Shown here: one piece after another, positions 51,252 to 60,301 of the stretch
Position numbering within the stretch: the first letter of the stretch is position 1
Layout: every line of letters begins with the position of its first letter
Assembly: GCA_037720595.1 (NCBI GenBank)
Contig: JBBJLW010000017.1
Span: forward strand, 8,032-72,031
Reading direction: 5' to 3'
Length of the DNA: 64,000 bases
Source of the DNA: Gaiellasilicea sp037720595
Lineage (GTDB): Bacteria > Actinomycetota > Thermoleophilia > Gaiellales > Gaiellaceae
Notes under the pieces: generated by a model
Databases searched by the model: none
Told to the model about the DNA's origin: nothing
What the model saw: only the letters and a program-made list of their open reading frames with translations
Position numbers and translations under genes: made by a program

Positions 51252-51851
51252 GTGTTCGAGACCTTCGTGGACGCGGTCTCCGGTTCCTCGTGGAGCTACG
51301 GCGTCGTCTTCCTCGTCGCGATGCTGGACGCCTTCTTCCCGGTCGTCCCGAGCGAGGCGACTGCAATCGCCGCGGGCGTGGTGGCGGGCGCGGGCGACCT
51401 GCGGCTCGAGTTCCTGATCCCGGCCGCCGCGCTCGGCGCGATCGTGGGCGACAACATCTCCTATGCGGGCGGCCATTTCCTCGGCGAGCGCGTCACGAAT
51501 CGCTTCTTCAGCGGCGAGAAATCGAGGAAGCGGCTCGCCTGGGCGGAGCGGATGCTCGCGGAGAGGGGCGGCTACCTGATCGTCGTCGCCCGCTTCATTC
51601 CGGGCGGGCGCACCGTGACCACGTTCACGGCGGGTTTCGTCAAGACCTTTCGATGGCGGCGGTTCATCTTCTTCGACGCGATCGCGGGGGCGATCTGGGG
51701 CGCGTACACCGTGCTGCTCGGCTACTTCGGCGGGAAGACGTTCGAGGAGGAGCCCTGGAAGGGACTCGTCCTCGCGTTTGGAATCGCGGTCGCCGTTACG
51801 GTTGCGATCGAGGCATATCGACATCTACGCCGTCGTGGCGCCCACGCCTGA
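51252..51851 (+). CDS. DedA-family membrane protein
   Basis: 199 residues, five to six helices. 'LVAMLDAFFPVVPSEATAIA' and 'ARFIPGGRTVTTFTAGF' are the two DedA signature half-helices (the second with the conserved Arg and Gly). The family is linked to undecaprenyl-phosphate or lipid flipping and membrane energisation. GTG start. Its end overlaps the convergent DUF6220 protein by 56 bases. Confidence 0.9.
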   Translation: MFETFVDAVSGSSWSYGVVFLVAMLDAFFPVVPSEATAIAAGVVAGAGDLRLEFLIPAAALGAIVGDNISYAGGHFLGERVTNRFFSGEKSRKRLAWAERMLAERGGYLIVVARFIPGGRTVTTFTAGFVKTFRWRRFIFFDAIAGAIWGAYTVLLGYFGGKTFEEEPWKGLVLAFGIAVAVTVAIEAYRHLRRRGAHA

Positions 51852-52257
51852 GGCCGAGATCGCGCATCCCGCGGTGCGCGACGATCGCGGCTAGGACCAG
51901 CACGATGAGGGCGAACAGGCCGTGCAGGCCGTGGACGTACGCCGCCGACTTGCTCACCACCTCGTCCGAGTCCTCCGGCAGGAGGAAGATCTGCACCGTT
52001 CCGACCACGAAGAGCATGAACGTGAAGCCGATCCAGCGCCACTGCTTCGGCCAGGCGCCGAACGCCGTCAGGAAGACGAGCAGCTCGAAGCCGTGGATGA
52101 AGAGGCCGCCGACGATGCCGTGGGCGTCGAGGGCGCCTTCTCCCGCACCGATCGTGTAGGAAGCGATCAGGTACGCCTGCACGAAGATCAGCAGGACGAT
52201 GAGCGAGGACAGCACGAAATTGATCCACAGGAATGTTCGCCTCATGGCGACGACCAT
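51796..52257 (-). CDS. DUF6220-like membrane protein
   Basis: About 153 residues with four helices. 'FLWINFVLSSLIVLLIFVQA' and 'HGIVGGLFIHGFELLVFLTA' carry conserved His/Gly residues typical of this uncharacterised family. The second in-frame ATG, 12 bases downstream at 52245, is an equally good start. The C-terminal arginine- and Asp-rich tail overlaps the DedA 3' end. Function unknown. Confidence 0.72.
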   Translation of the reverse strand: MVVAMRRTFLWINFVLSSLIVLLIFVQAYLIASYTIGAGEGALDAHGIVGGLFIHGFELLVFLTAFGAWPKQWRWIGFTFMLFVVGTVQIFLLPEDSDEVVSKSAAYVHGLHGLFALIVLVLAAIVAHRGMRDLGLRRGRHDGVDVDMPRSQP

Positions 52258-52284
52258 AAACGGCGTGGCGGCTAGCGTGCAACC

Positions 52285-53019
52285 GTGCGCCTCCACGTCA
52301 CCGGAGCGACGGGATATCTCGGCTCCGAGCTCGTTCGGCTGCGGCCCGACGCGTCGAGCGAACGGGTCGAGGTCCGCGACTCGGAAGCCGTGAGCGCGCT
52401 CCTCGAACGCGTGCGGCCCGAGGTCGTGATCCACACCGCCTACCGGCAGGATGGGCCGGGCTCTCGCGCGACGAATGTCGAGGGCGCCGAGAACGTGGCC
52501 CGCGCCGTCGCCCGCATCGGCGCCCGGCTCGTCCACCTTTCCTCGGATGTCGTCTTCGCCGGGCGCAAGGGCGCGCCGTACGTCGAGGAGGACGAGCTTT
52601 CGCCGGTGAACGACTACGGCCGCACGAAGGCCGAGGCCGAACGGGCGGTCAGGGGACAACAAGCGCGGGCGCTCATCGCCCGAACGTCGCTCATCTACGG
52701 AGGAGAGAACCCGTCGAAGCACGAGCTCGCAGCGGCGGGGCCCGGCCCCTGGTACACGAACGAGATCCGCTCGCCGGTGCAGGTGACCGATCTCGCGCGA
52801 GCGCTCCTCGAGCTGGCGGCGCTCGAGGTGGCCGGGCCACTGCACGTCGCGGGCGCCGACGCGGTCTCCCGCGCCGAGCTCGCTGAGCTCGTCACGCGTC
52901 GCCCGGTTGCGACTGCCGAGGCGCCGCCGACGCGCCCGCTCGACTGCCGGCTCGACTCCTCGCGGGCTCAGGCCTTGATCCGCACGCGTCTACGTGGCGT
53001 CCGCGAGGTGCTCGCGTGA
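52285..53019 (+). CDS. dTDP-4-dehydrorhamnose-reductase-like SDR
   Basis: 244-residue Rossmann protein. 'LHVTGATGYLGSELVRL' is the NAD(P) loop, 'RLVHLSSDVVFAGRKGAPYV' and 'YGRTKAEAERAV' (catalytic Tyr-x-x-x-Lys) match RfbD-type reductases, as does the truncated C-terminal part. It sits alone, without other rhamnose genes, so it may act on another sugar. The YyaL gene's GTG overlaps its stop. Confidence 0.82.
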   Translation: MRLHVTGATGYLGSELVRLRPDASSERVEVRDSEAVSALLERVRPEVVIHTAYRQDGPGSRATNVEGAENVARAVARIGARLVHLSSDVVFAGRKGAPYVEEDELSPVNDYGRTKAEAERAVRGQQARALIARTSLIYGGENPSKHELAAAGPGPWYTNEIRSPVQVTDLARALLELAALEVAGPLHVAGADAVSRAELAELVTRRPVATAEAPPTRPLDCRLDSSRAQALIRTRLRGVREVLA

Positions 53020-54896
53020 ACCGCCTCCAGCACGAGACCAGCCCGTACCTGCTCCAGCACGCAGGGAACCCGGTCGACTGGTACCCGTGGGGCGAGGAGG
53101 CGCTGACTCGAGCCCGCGACGAAGACCGGCCGATCCTGCTCTCGATCGGCTACGCCGCGTGCCACTGGTGCCACGTCATGGAGCACGAGTCGTTCGAGGA
53201 CGAAGCGACCGCCGTGCTCATGAACGAGCGGTTCGTCAACATCAAGGTCGATCGCGAGGAGCGGCCCGACCTCGACGCTGTCTACATGGAGGCCGTCGTC
53301 GCCCAGAGCGGTCACGGTGGGTGGCCGATGACGGTCTTCCTGACGCCGGCCGGGGAGCCGTTCTACGGCGGGACGTACTTCCCGCCGGAGGAGCGGCACG
53401 GGTTGCCGAGCTTCCGCCAGGTGCTGACGGCGCTCGGGGATGCCTGGCGGGATCGGCGCGACGACATCGCTCGCTCGGCCGCGCAGCTCGTCGAGGCGGT
53501 TCGCCATTCGAGCTCGCTGAGGCCTTCCACGGAGCCGCTCAGCTCCGAGCTCCTCGGCTCAGCCGTCCGCGGCCTCCGACAGCAGTTCGAGCCGGTCTTC
53601 GGCGGCTGGGGGCGGGCGCCGAAGTTCCCGAACGCGCCCGCTCTCGAGTTCCTCCTCCGCCGCGGTGAGCTCGAGCCGGTCGTGAAGACGCTCGACGAGA
53701 TGGCGCGCGGCGGGATGTACGACCTGCTCGGCGGCGGTTTCCACCGCTATTCGGTGGACGAGCGCTGGCTCGTGCCGCACTTCGAGAAGATGCTCTACGA
53801 CAACGCGCAGCTCGCCGCCACTTACCTGCACGCCTGGCTCGTGACGGGGAACGAGCGATACCGAGCGATCTGCCAAGCAACCGTTGGTTACCTACTCCGG
53901 GAGCTCCTGCTTCCGGAAGGCGGCCTCGCCTCGGCGCAGGACGCCGACACGAACGGTGTCGAGGGGCTCACGTTCACATGGACGCCGGAAGAGGGGGTAC
54001 CCGCGGAGCTGCTGGAGCCGTTCGAGCACGGGCGATTCGTCGTTCGAGGCGAGCTCGAGCCGGAGCTCGCACAGCGGCTCTTCGAGCAGCGTGAGCTCCG
54101 CCCGAAGCCGCTCCGCGACGACAAGGCGATCGCCTCCTGGAACGGCCTTGCGCTCGCCGCTCTCGCCGAAGCCGGTTGGCGCCTCGAGCGTGCGGATTGG
54201 GTCGAGGCCGCTCGGCGGCTCGGCGAGTTCCTCCTCGGGCCGCTCTCCGACGGCGAGGGACGCCTCCTGCGCAGCTATCGCGACGGGCGCACGAGCGGCG
54301 CCGCCTACCTGGACGACTATGCGAACGTCGCTCACGGTTTGCTCGAGCTCCACGTCGCGACCGGCGAGCTGCGCTGGCTCGAGGAGGCGAACCGGCTCGC
54401 CCGCCTCGCCGTCGAGCTCTTCGCCGACGAGGAGCACGGCGGCTTCTTCCTGGTCGACCTCAAGAGCGATCCACTTGTCGCGAGGACGAAGCCGCTGGAC
54501 GATCATCCGTTGCCCTCGGGTAACTCGATGCTCGCCCACGTCCTGCTTCGCCTGTCGCGGATCTACGGCGACGACGAGCTCGAGCGGCGTGCGGTCGGGG
54601 TGCTGCGGCTCGTCCGGCCTGCGCTCGAGCGGGCGCCCGCCGCGTTCGGCTGGTCGCTGTGCGCGCTCGATCTCTGGCTGAGCCCGCCGCGCGAGCTGGC
54701 ACTCGTCGGCCCCGTCGACTCGGAGATTGCGCGCGCCGCGCTCGGGCCGTGGCAGCCGAGCACGGTTGTTGCCGTCGGCCCTGCGATCGGCGTGCCGCTG
54801 CTCGAGGGGAAGAGTCTCGTCGACGGAAAGCCGGCCGTGTACGTTTGCGAGCGATTCGCATGCCAGGCTCCCGTGACGGATCCCGCTCTGCTCTGA
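53016..54896 (+). CDS. YyaL/SSP411-family thioredoxin-domain protein
   Basis: 626 residues. The N-terminal thioredoxin-like domain (about 1-160) has 'YLLQHAGNPVDWYPWGEEAL' and 'YAACHWCHVMEHESFEDEA' with a Cys-x-x-Cys. An (alpha/alpha)6 barrel-like cellobiose-epimerase-type domain follows ('GGMYDLLGGGFHRYSVDERW', 'LASAQDADTNGVEG'). Homologues occur widely but no activity is firmly established. The GTG overlaps the SDR gene; the next gene overlaps its end by 37 bases. Confidence 0.9.
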   Translation: MNRLQHETSPYLLQHAGNPVDWYPWGEEALTRARDEDRPILLSIGYAACHWCHVMEHESFEDEATAVLMNERFVNIKVDREERPDLDAVYMEAVVAQSGHGGWPMTVFLTPAGEPFYGGTYFPPEERHGLPSFRQVLTALGDAWRDRRDDIARSAAQLVEAVRHSSSLRPSTEPLSSELLGSAVRGLRQQFEPVFGGWGRAPKFPNAPALEFLLRRGELEPVVKTLDEMARGGMYDLLGGGFHRYSVDERWLVPHFEKMLYDNAQLAATYLHAWLVTGNERYRAICQATVGYLLRELLLPEGGLASAQDADTNGVEGLTFTWTPEEGVPAELLEPFEHGRFVVRGELEPELAQRLFEQRELRPKPLRDDKAIASWNGLALAALAEAGWRLERADWVEAARRLGEFLLGPLSDGEGRLLRSYRDGRTSGAAYLDDYANVAHGLLELHVATGELRWLEEANRLARLAVELFADEEHGGFFLVDLKSDPLVARTKPLDDHPLPSGNSMLAHVLLRLSRIYGDDELERRAVGVLRLVRPALERAPAAFGWSLCALDLWLSPPRELALVGPVDSEIARAALGPWQPSTVVAVGPAIGVPLLEGKSLVDGKPAVYVCERFACQAPVTDPALL

Positions 54897-55792
54897 CCTC
54901 GCGTCCGTACGGTGACCCCGACGACCTCAGGGCGCTCCACGCCGTTGCCCGCGCGGTCTGGCGGCGCGACAAGCCGCACGCGCTGCCGCATGTCGGCGAC
55001 GTCACCTGGGCGCTCTACCAGCACGAGCCCGAGCTCGCCTGGCCGAAGAAGACGCAGATCTTCGAGCGCGACGGCGAGCCCGTCGCGTTCGGGATTCTCT
55101 GGCTGCCGCAGACGCTCCAGAGCGCCGTACATCCCGAGCACCGCGACGACGTCGTCTACGACGCCCTACTCGAATGGTTCGCGAATGCTGCCGGGGACGA
55201 GCTCGACGGCGGCCTGGACGCGCAGCGCCTCGAGAGCGACGGCGAGTTCCGGCGCGCGCTCGAGCGGCACGACTACGCGCTGTTGGAAAGCGCCGGGTCG
55301 ACCGAGCATCGCGTCCGCTCGCTTGCCGATCCGATCGAGCCACTGCAGCTCGCCGATGGTTACGCCGTGCGAAGCGTCGACGGGGAGGACGATCTGGAAC
55401 GGCGCGTCGAGATCCATCGCGCCGCGTGGGAGCCCTCGAAGTTCACGCTCCCGGCCTACCGCGTCCTGCGCACCCTTCCGCCCTACCGCGAGGAGCTCGA
55501 TCTGGTCGTCGAAGCTCCCGACGGCAGCTTTGCGGCCTACGCGCTCGTCTGGCTCGACGAGGAGAACGGCGTCGGCGAGCTCGAGCCCGTCGGCACCCAC
55601 CCCAACCACCGGCGGCTCGGGCTCGGGAAGGCGGTCTGCCTGGAGGCGTGCCGCAGGCTTCGCGAGGCGGGTGCCGACACGGCCCTCGTCTACTCGGTCG
55701 GCGGCTACTACGCTGGAAGGCTCTACGAGGCGGCGGGTTTCGGAGTCGTCGACCGTCACCTCGAGTACCGTCGAGCTATACCTGAGTTTTAA
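54860..55792 (+). CDS. GNAT-family acetyltransferase
   Basis: About 310 residues holding two GNAT-like folds. The C-terminal one is clearly active-looking: 'LEPVGTHPNHRRLGLGKAVC' is the acetyl-CoA loop, 'LVYSVGGYYAGRLYEAAGF' the end of the fold. The N-terminal copy is degenerate. Such tandem GNATs act on small molecules or antibiotics. The ATG overlaps the YyaL gene; a promoter-rich gap follows. The substrate is unknown. Confidence 0.82.
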   Translation: MPGSRDGSRSALTSRPYGDPDDLRALHAVARAVWRRDKPHALPHVGDVTWALYQHEPELAWPKKTQIFERDGEPVAFGILWLPQTLQSAVHPEHRDDVVYDALLEWFANAAGDELDGGLDAQRLESDGEFRRALERHDYALLESAGSTEHRVRSLADPIEPLQLADGYAVRSVDGEDDLERRVEIHRAAWEPSKFTLPAYRVLRTLPPYREELDLVVEAPDGSFAAYALVWLDEENGVGELEPVGTHPNHRRLGLGKAVCLEACRRLREAGADTALVYSVGGYYAGRLYEAAGFGVVDRHLEYRRAIPEF

Positions 55793-55814
55793 TCCTAACT
55801 TCGCCGTCCCGTCA

Positions 55815-55843
55815 TTGTCTTACCCTTTGGAAGCGCGTAAAGT
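55815..55843 (+). promoter_or_regulatory. Candidate sigma-70 promoter of binding-protein gene
   Basis: TTGTCT (55815-55820), 17-base spacer, TAAAGT (55838-55843), in an AT-richer stretch 60 bases upstream of the ATG. Confidence 0.5.
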
Positions 55844-55906
55844 CGCCGCAAGCGGCGCGCTGCTTGGCTCTGTTTACGGTTCCCGCTGTTCTCCAAAGGA
55901 GTGTTC

Positions 55907-57163
55907 ATGCGTAGGGTCTCACTGGCTTTGCTCGCTCTTGCCGGGGCGCTCGCCCTGGCGATCCCGGCTGCGTTCGCGAAGGCGGACGTCACGGCGGCAA
56001 CACCTGGAATCACGGCGCGCACGATCACGATCGGCGGCACCTTTCCGCTGACCGGCCCAGCGTCGAGCTATGCGCCGATCCCGGCGGGCATGAGGGCGTA
56101 CTTCAGCTACATCAATGCCCGTCGTGGACCTGACGGAAAGCGCGGCATCTACGGACGCCAGATCGTCTTCAAGTTCTTCGACGACGGCTACAACCCGGTC
56201 AACTCGGTGCAGCTCGCCCGCAAGCTCGTGCAGGAGGACAAGGTTTTCGCGACGGTCGGGACGCTCGGTACCGAGGTCAACCAGGCTGTGCAGCCCTACC
56301 TGAACTCGGTCGGGGTACCGCACATCCTCGTCTCCACCGGCGCCAGCGACTTCGGCAAGGACTACAAGAAGTATCCGTGGACGATTGGCTGGCAGCCCGA
56401 CTACGTCGCCGAGGGGCGGCTCTACGGCCTCGACCTGGCCGGGAAGCCGGCCGCGAAGATCGCGATCCTCTACCAGAACGACAGCTACGGCAAGGACTAT
56501 CTGAACGGCTTCAAGTCGGCGCTCGGCACGGCCAAGTCGAAGCAGATCGTCGGCGAGGAAGCGTTCGAGGTCACGAGCCCGAGCCCGGCCTCGCAGCTCG
56601 CGAAGCTCAAGGCAAGCGGGGCGGATCACCTCGTCATCTTCGTGACGCCGCGCCCGACGATCCAGACCTACGCGATCATTCGGGCGCTCGGCTGGAAGCC
56701 CGCGCAGATCTACGTCAACTCGGTGTCGGCCACCGACACGTTCATGACGACCGCGGTCGGCGCGTCCAGCGCGGCCACGGTGAACGGCTCGATCAGCTCC
56801 GCGTACCTGAAGGATCCCGCGTCCCCGGTCTGGGACAACGACCCGACGGTGAAGCAGTACAAGGCGCTGATGGCGAAGTACAACCCGCGCGGCAGGGTCA
56901 CCGACGGGCTCAACTTCTACGGTTTCGCCAAGGCACACACGTTCGTCCGGGCGATGTACAAGGCCGGGAAGAATCCGACGCGGGCGGGCCTGATGAAGGC
57001 GCTCCTCTCGTTCGACGAGACGAGCCCCTACGCGCTCCCGGGCGTCCGCCTGAAGACGTCCGCGACCGACCACTTCATCATCTCCCAACAGCAGACGATC
57101 CGGTTCGGCGACGGTCGCTGGACACTGTTCGGCAAGCTCACCGACGGGCGCCCCCGCGGGTAG
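55907..57163 (+). CDS. Leu/Ile/Val-type ABC substrate-binding protein
   Basis: 418 residues. A signal peptide ends near 'AIPAAFAKAD', without lipobox Cys. The mature protein is a type I periplasmic-binding fold: 'TITIGGTFPLTGPASSYAPI', 'ATVGTLGTEVNQAVQPYLN' and 'AKIAILYQNDSYGKDYLNGF'. It likely binds a branched-chain amino acid, amide or similar carboxylic acid for ABC import. The ATG has AAAGGAG six bases upstream, better than the GTG two codons earlier. No permease or ATPase follows; a terminator does. Confidence 0.9.
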   Translation: MRRVSLALLALAGALALAIPAAFAKADVTAATPGITARTITIGGTFPLTGPASSYAPIPAGMRAYFSYINARRGPDGKRGIYGRQIVFKFFDDGYNPVNSVQLARKLVQEDKVFATVGTLGTEVNQAVQPYLNSVGVPHILVSTGASDFGKDYKKYPWTIGWQPDYVAEGRLYGLDLAGKPAAKIAILYQNDSYGKDYLNGFKSALGTAKSKQIVGEEAFEVTSPSPASQLAKLKASGADHLVIFVTPRPTIQTYAIIRALGWKPAQIYVNSVSATDTFMTTAVGASSAATVNGSISSAYLKDPASPVWDNDPTVKQYKALMAKYNPRGRVTDGLNFYGFAKAHTFVRAMYKAGKNPTRAGLMKALLSFDETSPYALPGVRLKTSATDHFIISQQQTIRFGDGRWTLFGKLTDGRPRG

Positions 57164-57185
57164 CGCTCGCTCGTTGCTCGACGTT

Positions 57186-57212
57186 CCGGGGCCGGCCATT
57201 TGCCGGCCCCGG
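57186..57212 (+). terminator. Terminator after binding-protein gene
   Basis: Perfect 11-bp stem CCGGGGCCGGC/GCCGGCCCCGG with 5-base loop, 22 bases after the stop. Confidence 0.8.
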
Positions 57213-57244
57213 TTGCGTCCAGGCTCCTCGTCTAGGCTGGCACG

Positions 57245-58396
57245 GTGGATCTGGCACTCACCTCGGAGCAGGAGCTGATCCGCGAGTCCGCGCGCGAGCT
57301 CTGCCGCGCCGAGCTCGTCCCGAACGCGCAGGCCTGGGATCACGCCGAGGAGCTGCCACGCTCGCTCGTCGCCACGCTCGCCGAGGCCGGCTTCCTTGCG
57401 GCGGCGCTGCCGGAGGAGCTTTGGGGCGGCGGGCTCGACTCGGTCTCGTACTGCCTGCTCTGCGAGGAGCTCGGGAAGGCCGACTCGTCGGTGCGTGGGA
57501 TCGTCTCGGTCTCGAACGGGCTCTACGGCAAGACGATCGCGAAGTGGGGGAGCGACGCGCAGCGCGCCGAGCACCTACCCGGGCTGGCGAGCGGCGAGGC
57601 GCTCGGCTGCTACGCGCTCACCGAACCGGGGTGCGGCTCGGACGCGGCCGCGCTGGCGACGCGAGCCGACCGCGACGGCGACGACTGGGTGCTGACGGGC
57701 TCGAAGGTCTTCATCACGCTCGGCTCGTGGGCGGCCACGGCGATCGTGTTCGCCCGTACCGGCGAGCCGGGGCCGCGCGGGATCACCGCCTTCCTCGTTC
57801 CGACCGACGCGGACGGCTTTGCGGCGCGCCCGATGAAGGGCAAGCTCGGCCTCCGTGCCCAGGACACCGCAGAACTCTCGCTCGACGGCGTTCGCGTGCC
57901 CGACTCGGCGCGGCTCGGCGACGAGGGGCAGGGCTTCAAGGTTGCGATGTCCGCGCTCGACAACGGGCGGATCTCGCTCGCCGCCGGCTGTGTCGGGATC
58001 GCCCAGGGCTGCCTCGATGCGTCCGTCTCCTACGCGAAGGAGCGCGAGGCGTTCAAGCGGCCGATCGGCGGCTTCCAGCTCGTTCAGCAGCTGCTCGCCG
58101 AGATGCACGTCGAGACCGAGGCGGCCCGCCTGCTCACCTGGAAGGCCGCGTCGCTGGCCGACGCCGGGCAGCCGTACACGACCGAGGCCGCCGTTGCGAA
58201 GTGGTACGCAAGCGAGGCTGCAGTCCGTGCCGCAAACGCTGCGGTGCAGGTTCTCGGCGGCTACGGCTACGTGGACGAGTATCCGGTCGCCAAGTACCTT
58301 CGCGATGCCCGCGTGACCACGCTGTACGAGGGCACGAGCCAGATCCAGACCCTGATCGTCGGCCGCGCCCTCACCGGCGAAGCCGCCTTTTCCTAA
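57245..58396 (+). CDS. Acyl-CoA dehydrogenase
   Basis: 383-residue FAD enzyme. 'GCYALTEPGCGSDAAALATR' and 'DDWVLTGSKVFITLGSWA' contact flavin, 'KREAFKRPIGGFQLVQQLLA'-like segment (here 'EREAFKRPIGGFQLVQ') binds the second subunit's FAD, and 'VTTLYEGTSQIQTLI' carries the catalytic Glu. Size fits short/branched-chain acyl-CoA substrates. GTG start. Followed after 10 bases by a thiolase, suggesting a small beta-oxidation operon. Confidence 0.95.
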   Translation: MDLALTSEQELIRESARELCRAELVPNAQAWDHAEELPRSLVATLAEAGFLAAALPEELWGGGLDSVSYCLLCEELGKADSSVRGIVSVSNGLYGKTIAKWGSDAQRAEHLPGLASGEALGCYALTEPGCGSDAAALATRADRDGDDWVLTGSKVFITLGSWAATAIVFARTGEPGPRGITAFLVPTDADGFAARPMKGKLGLRAQDTAELSLDGVRVPDSARLGDEGQGFKVAMSALDNGRISLAAGCVGIAQGCLDASVSYAKEREAFKRPIGGFQLVQQLLAEMHVETEAARLLTWKAASLADAGQPYTTEAAVAKWYASEAAVRAANAAVQVLGGYGYVDEYPVAKYLRDARVTTLYEGTSQIQTLIVGRALTGEAAFS

Positions 58397-58406
58397 GGAG
58401 AGCCAG

Positions 58407-59567
58407 ATGCCCGAAGCCGTGATCGTCAGCGCCGTCCGTACCCCGATCGGTCGCGCAGGAAAGGGCTCGCTCGTCGCCGAGCGTCCCGACGACCTCCTCG
58501 CGTTCGCGATCCGCGAGGCTGTCGCGCAGGTGTCGGGGCTCGAGCCGAAGGAGGTCGTCGACGTGATCGTCGGGTGCGGCTTCCCGGAGCAGAAGCAGGG
58601 GATGAACCTCGCTCGTCGCGCGGCGTTGCTCGCGGGTCTGCCTCACTCGGTGCCCGGCACGACGGTCAATCGCTTCTGCGCCTCCTCGCTCCAGAGCGCT
58701 CGGATGGCCTTCCACGCGATCAAGGCAGGGGAGGGCGACGTCTACGTTGCAGCCGGGGTCGAGTCGATCTCGCAGGTGAACGGCTACCCGAAGGACGCCG
58801 AGGAGCTGCATCCGAAGCTGATGGGCGAGGGCGCGATTGCGGACGTCTACATCCCGATGGGGATGACCGCCGAGAACGTGGCCGAGCAGTTCGACGTCTC
58901 CCGCGAGGACATGGATCGTTTTGCGCAGCAGTCGCAAGAGCGGGCAGTCGCGGCGCAGGTCTCCGGCCATTTCGCGCGCGAGCTGACGCCGTATCCGCGC
59001 GCCGATGGAACGGTCGTCGACGCAGACGACGGGCCGCGCGCCTCGTCGACCTACGAGAAGCTCCAGGAACTCGCTCCCGTCTTTCGGGAAGACGGCAAAG
59101 TGACCGCTGGGAACTCGTGTCCGCTGAACGACGGCGCGGCAGCGCTCGTGATCATGTCCGACGAACGGGCGACCGAGCTGGGCGTGAAGCCGCTGGCGCG
59201 GATCATCGCGAGCTCGGTTACCGGGATCGGCCCTGAGATCATGGGCGTTGGTCCGATCAACGCGATCAAGGTCGCGCTCGAGCGCGCCGGAATGACGATC
59301 GACGACGTCGACGTGATGGAGTTGAACGAGGCATTCGCGGCGCAGGTGATTCCCGTCTGCCGCGAGGTCGGCGTGGATCCGTTCTCCGACAAGCTGAACC
59401 CGCACGGCGGCGCGATCGCGCTCGGCCACCCCTACGGGATGACCGGCGCGCGGATCATGTGCACGCTGCTGAACGACCTCGAGACCATGGATCGCACGAT
59501 CGGGCTCGAGACGATGTGCGTCGGCGGCGGGCAGGGGATGGCGATGCTCGTCGAACGGCTTCGCTGA
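58407..59567 (+). CDS. Acetyl-CoA acyltransferase (thiolase)
   Basis: 386 residues. 'TTVNRFCASSLQSARMAF' holds the nucleophilic Cys, 'ALGHPYGMTGARIM' the His and 'MCVGGGQGMAMLV' the second Cys. 'MELNEAFAAQVIPV' is a further signature. It splits 3-ketoacyl-CoA or condenses acetyl-CoA. The ATG follows AAGGAGA. It is the partner of the acyl-CoA dehydrogenase; the enoyl-hydratase/3-hydroxyacyl-CoA dehydrogenase genes must lie elsewhere. Confidence 0.95.
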   Translation: MPEAVIVSAVRTPIGRAGKGSLVAERPDDLLAFAIREAVAQVSGLEPKEVVDVIVGCGFPEQKQGMNLARRAALLAGLPHSVPGTTVNRFCASSLQSARMAFHAIKAGEGDVYVAAGVESISQVNGYPKDAEELHPKLMGEGAIADVYIPMGMTAENVAEQFDVSREDMDRFAQQSQERAVAAQVSGHFARELTPYPRADGTVVDADDGPRASSTYEKLQELAPVFREDGKVTAGNSCPLNDGAAALVIMSDERATELGVKPLARIIASSVTGIGPEIMGVGPINAIKVALERAGMTIDDVDVMELNEAFAAQVIPVCREVGVDPFSDKLNPHGGAIALGHPYGMTGARIMCTLLNDLETMDRTIGLETMCVGGGQGMAMLVERLR

Positions 59568-60301
59568 TCGAGGCGCTCCGGTCGGTCGCGCACGAGGTTG
59601 CGGCTGAATGGAGTCTGGAGCTCGGGAAGCCGTTTGCGCTCGCGCGCCACTCGTACGTGACGCCCGCAGGCGAGTGCGCGGTGCTCAAGGTGACGCCGGC
59701 CGAGGACGACGAGTCCGACGAGGAGGGCGACGCGCTCGCGCTCTGGGGCGGGGACGGCGCCGTCAGGCTCTTGCGGCGCGAGCCCGAGCGACGGGCGCTC
59801 CTGCTCGAGCGTGCGCGGCCGGGAAGAGACCTCTCGGAGTTCCCCGAGGACGAGGCGACGGCTTTCGCGGTCGAGGTCGGGCAGCGACTCTGGCGTCCGG
59901 CAGCCGAGCCGTTCCGCTGGATCGGCGACCACGTCCCGCGCTGGCTCGCGGCGGAGCCGTCGGAGCTGACACCGCTGGCGCTCGAGCTGTACGCCTCGCT
60001 CGACGTCGGACGTTCGACGCTCGTACACGGCGACCTCCAGCATCACAACATCCTCGACGCAGGTGGGAGGCACGTCGCGATCGACCCGAAGCCGATGCTG
60101 GGCGAGCCCGAGTACGACGTGCCCCCGTTCCTCTGGAATCCGCTCTCCTACCGGATGACCGTTGCGACGACTCGCCGCCGCCTCGCGGCCTTCGCAGCCG
60201 CCGGGTTGGACGAGGAGAGGATGATCGCCTGGACCGTGATCCGTGGCGCTTACCTGGGTGCCGACCCGGATGTAGTCGCAGTGATCCGGGCGCTCGGCTA
60301 G
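59564..60301 (+). CDS. Aminoglycoside/streptomycin-6-kinase-like phosphotransferase
   Basis: About 245 residues of the APH(6)/hydroxyurea-type kinase family. 'CAVLKVTPAEDD' holds the nucleotide lysine, 'WGGDGAVRLLRRE' and 'ALLLERARPGRDLSEF' are the family signature, 'LVHGDLQHHNILDAGG' is the catalytic loop and 'VAIDPKPMLGEPEYD' the metal-binding Asp. The natural substrate may be a cell metabolite rather than an antibiotic. The start is uncertain: a CTG would overlap the thiolase stop as CTGA, while the nearest normal start is a GTG at 59516 inside the thiolase. Confidence 0.78.
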   Translation: MIEALRSVAHEVAAEWSLELGKPFALARHSYVTPAGECAVLKVTPAEDDESDEEGDALALWGGDGAVRLLRREPERRALLLERARPGRDLSEFPEDEATAFAVEVGQRLWRPAAEPFRWIGDHVPRWLAAEPSELTPLALELYASLDVGRSTLVHGDLQHHNILDAGGRHVAIDPKPMLGEPEYDVPPFLWNPLSYRMTVATTRRRLAAFAAAGLDEERMIAWTVIRGAYLGADPDVVAVIRALG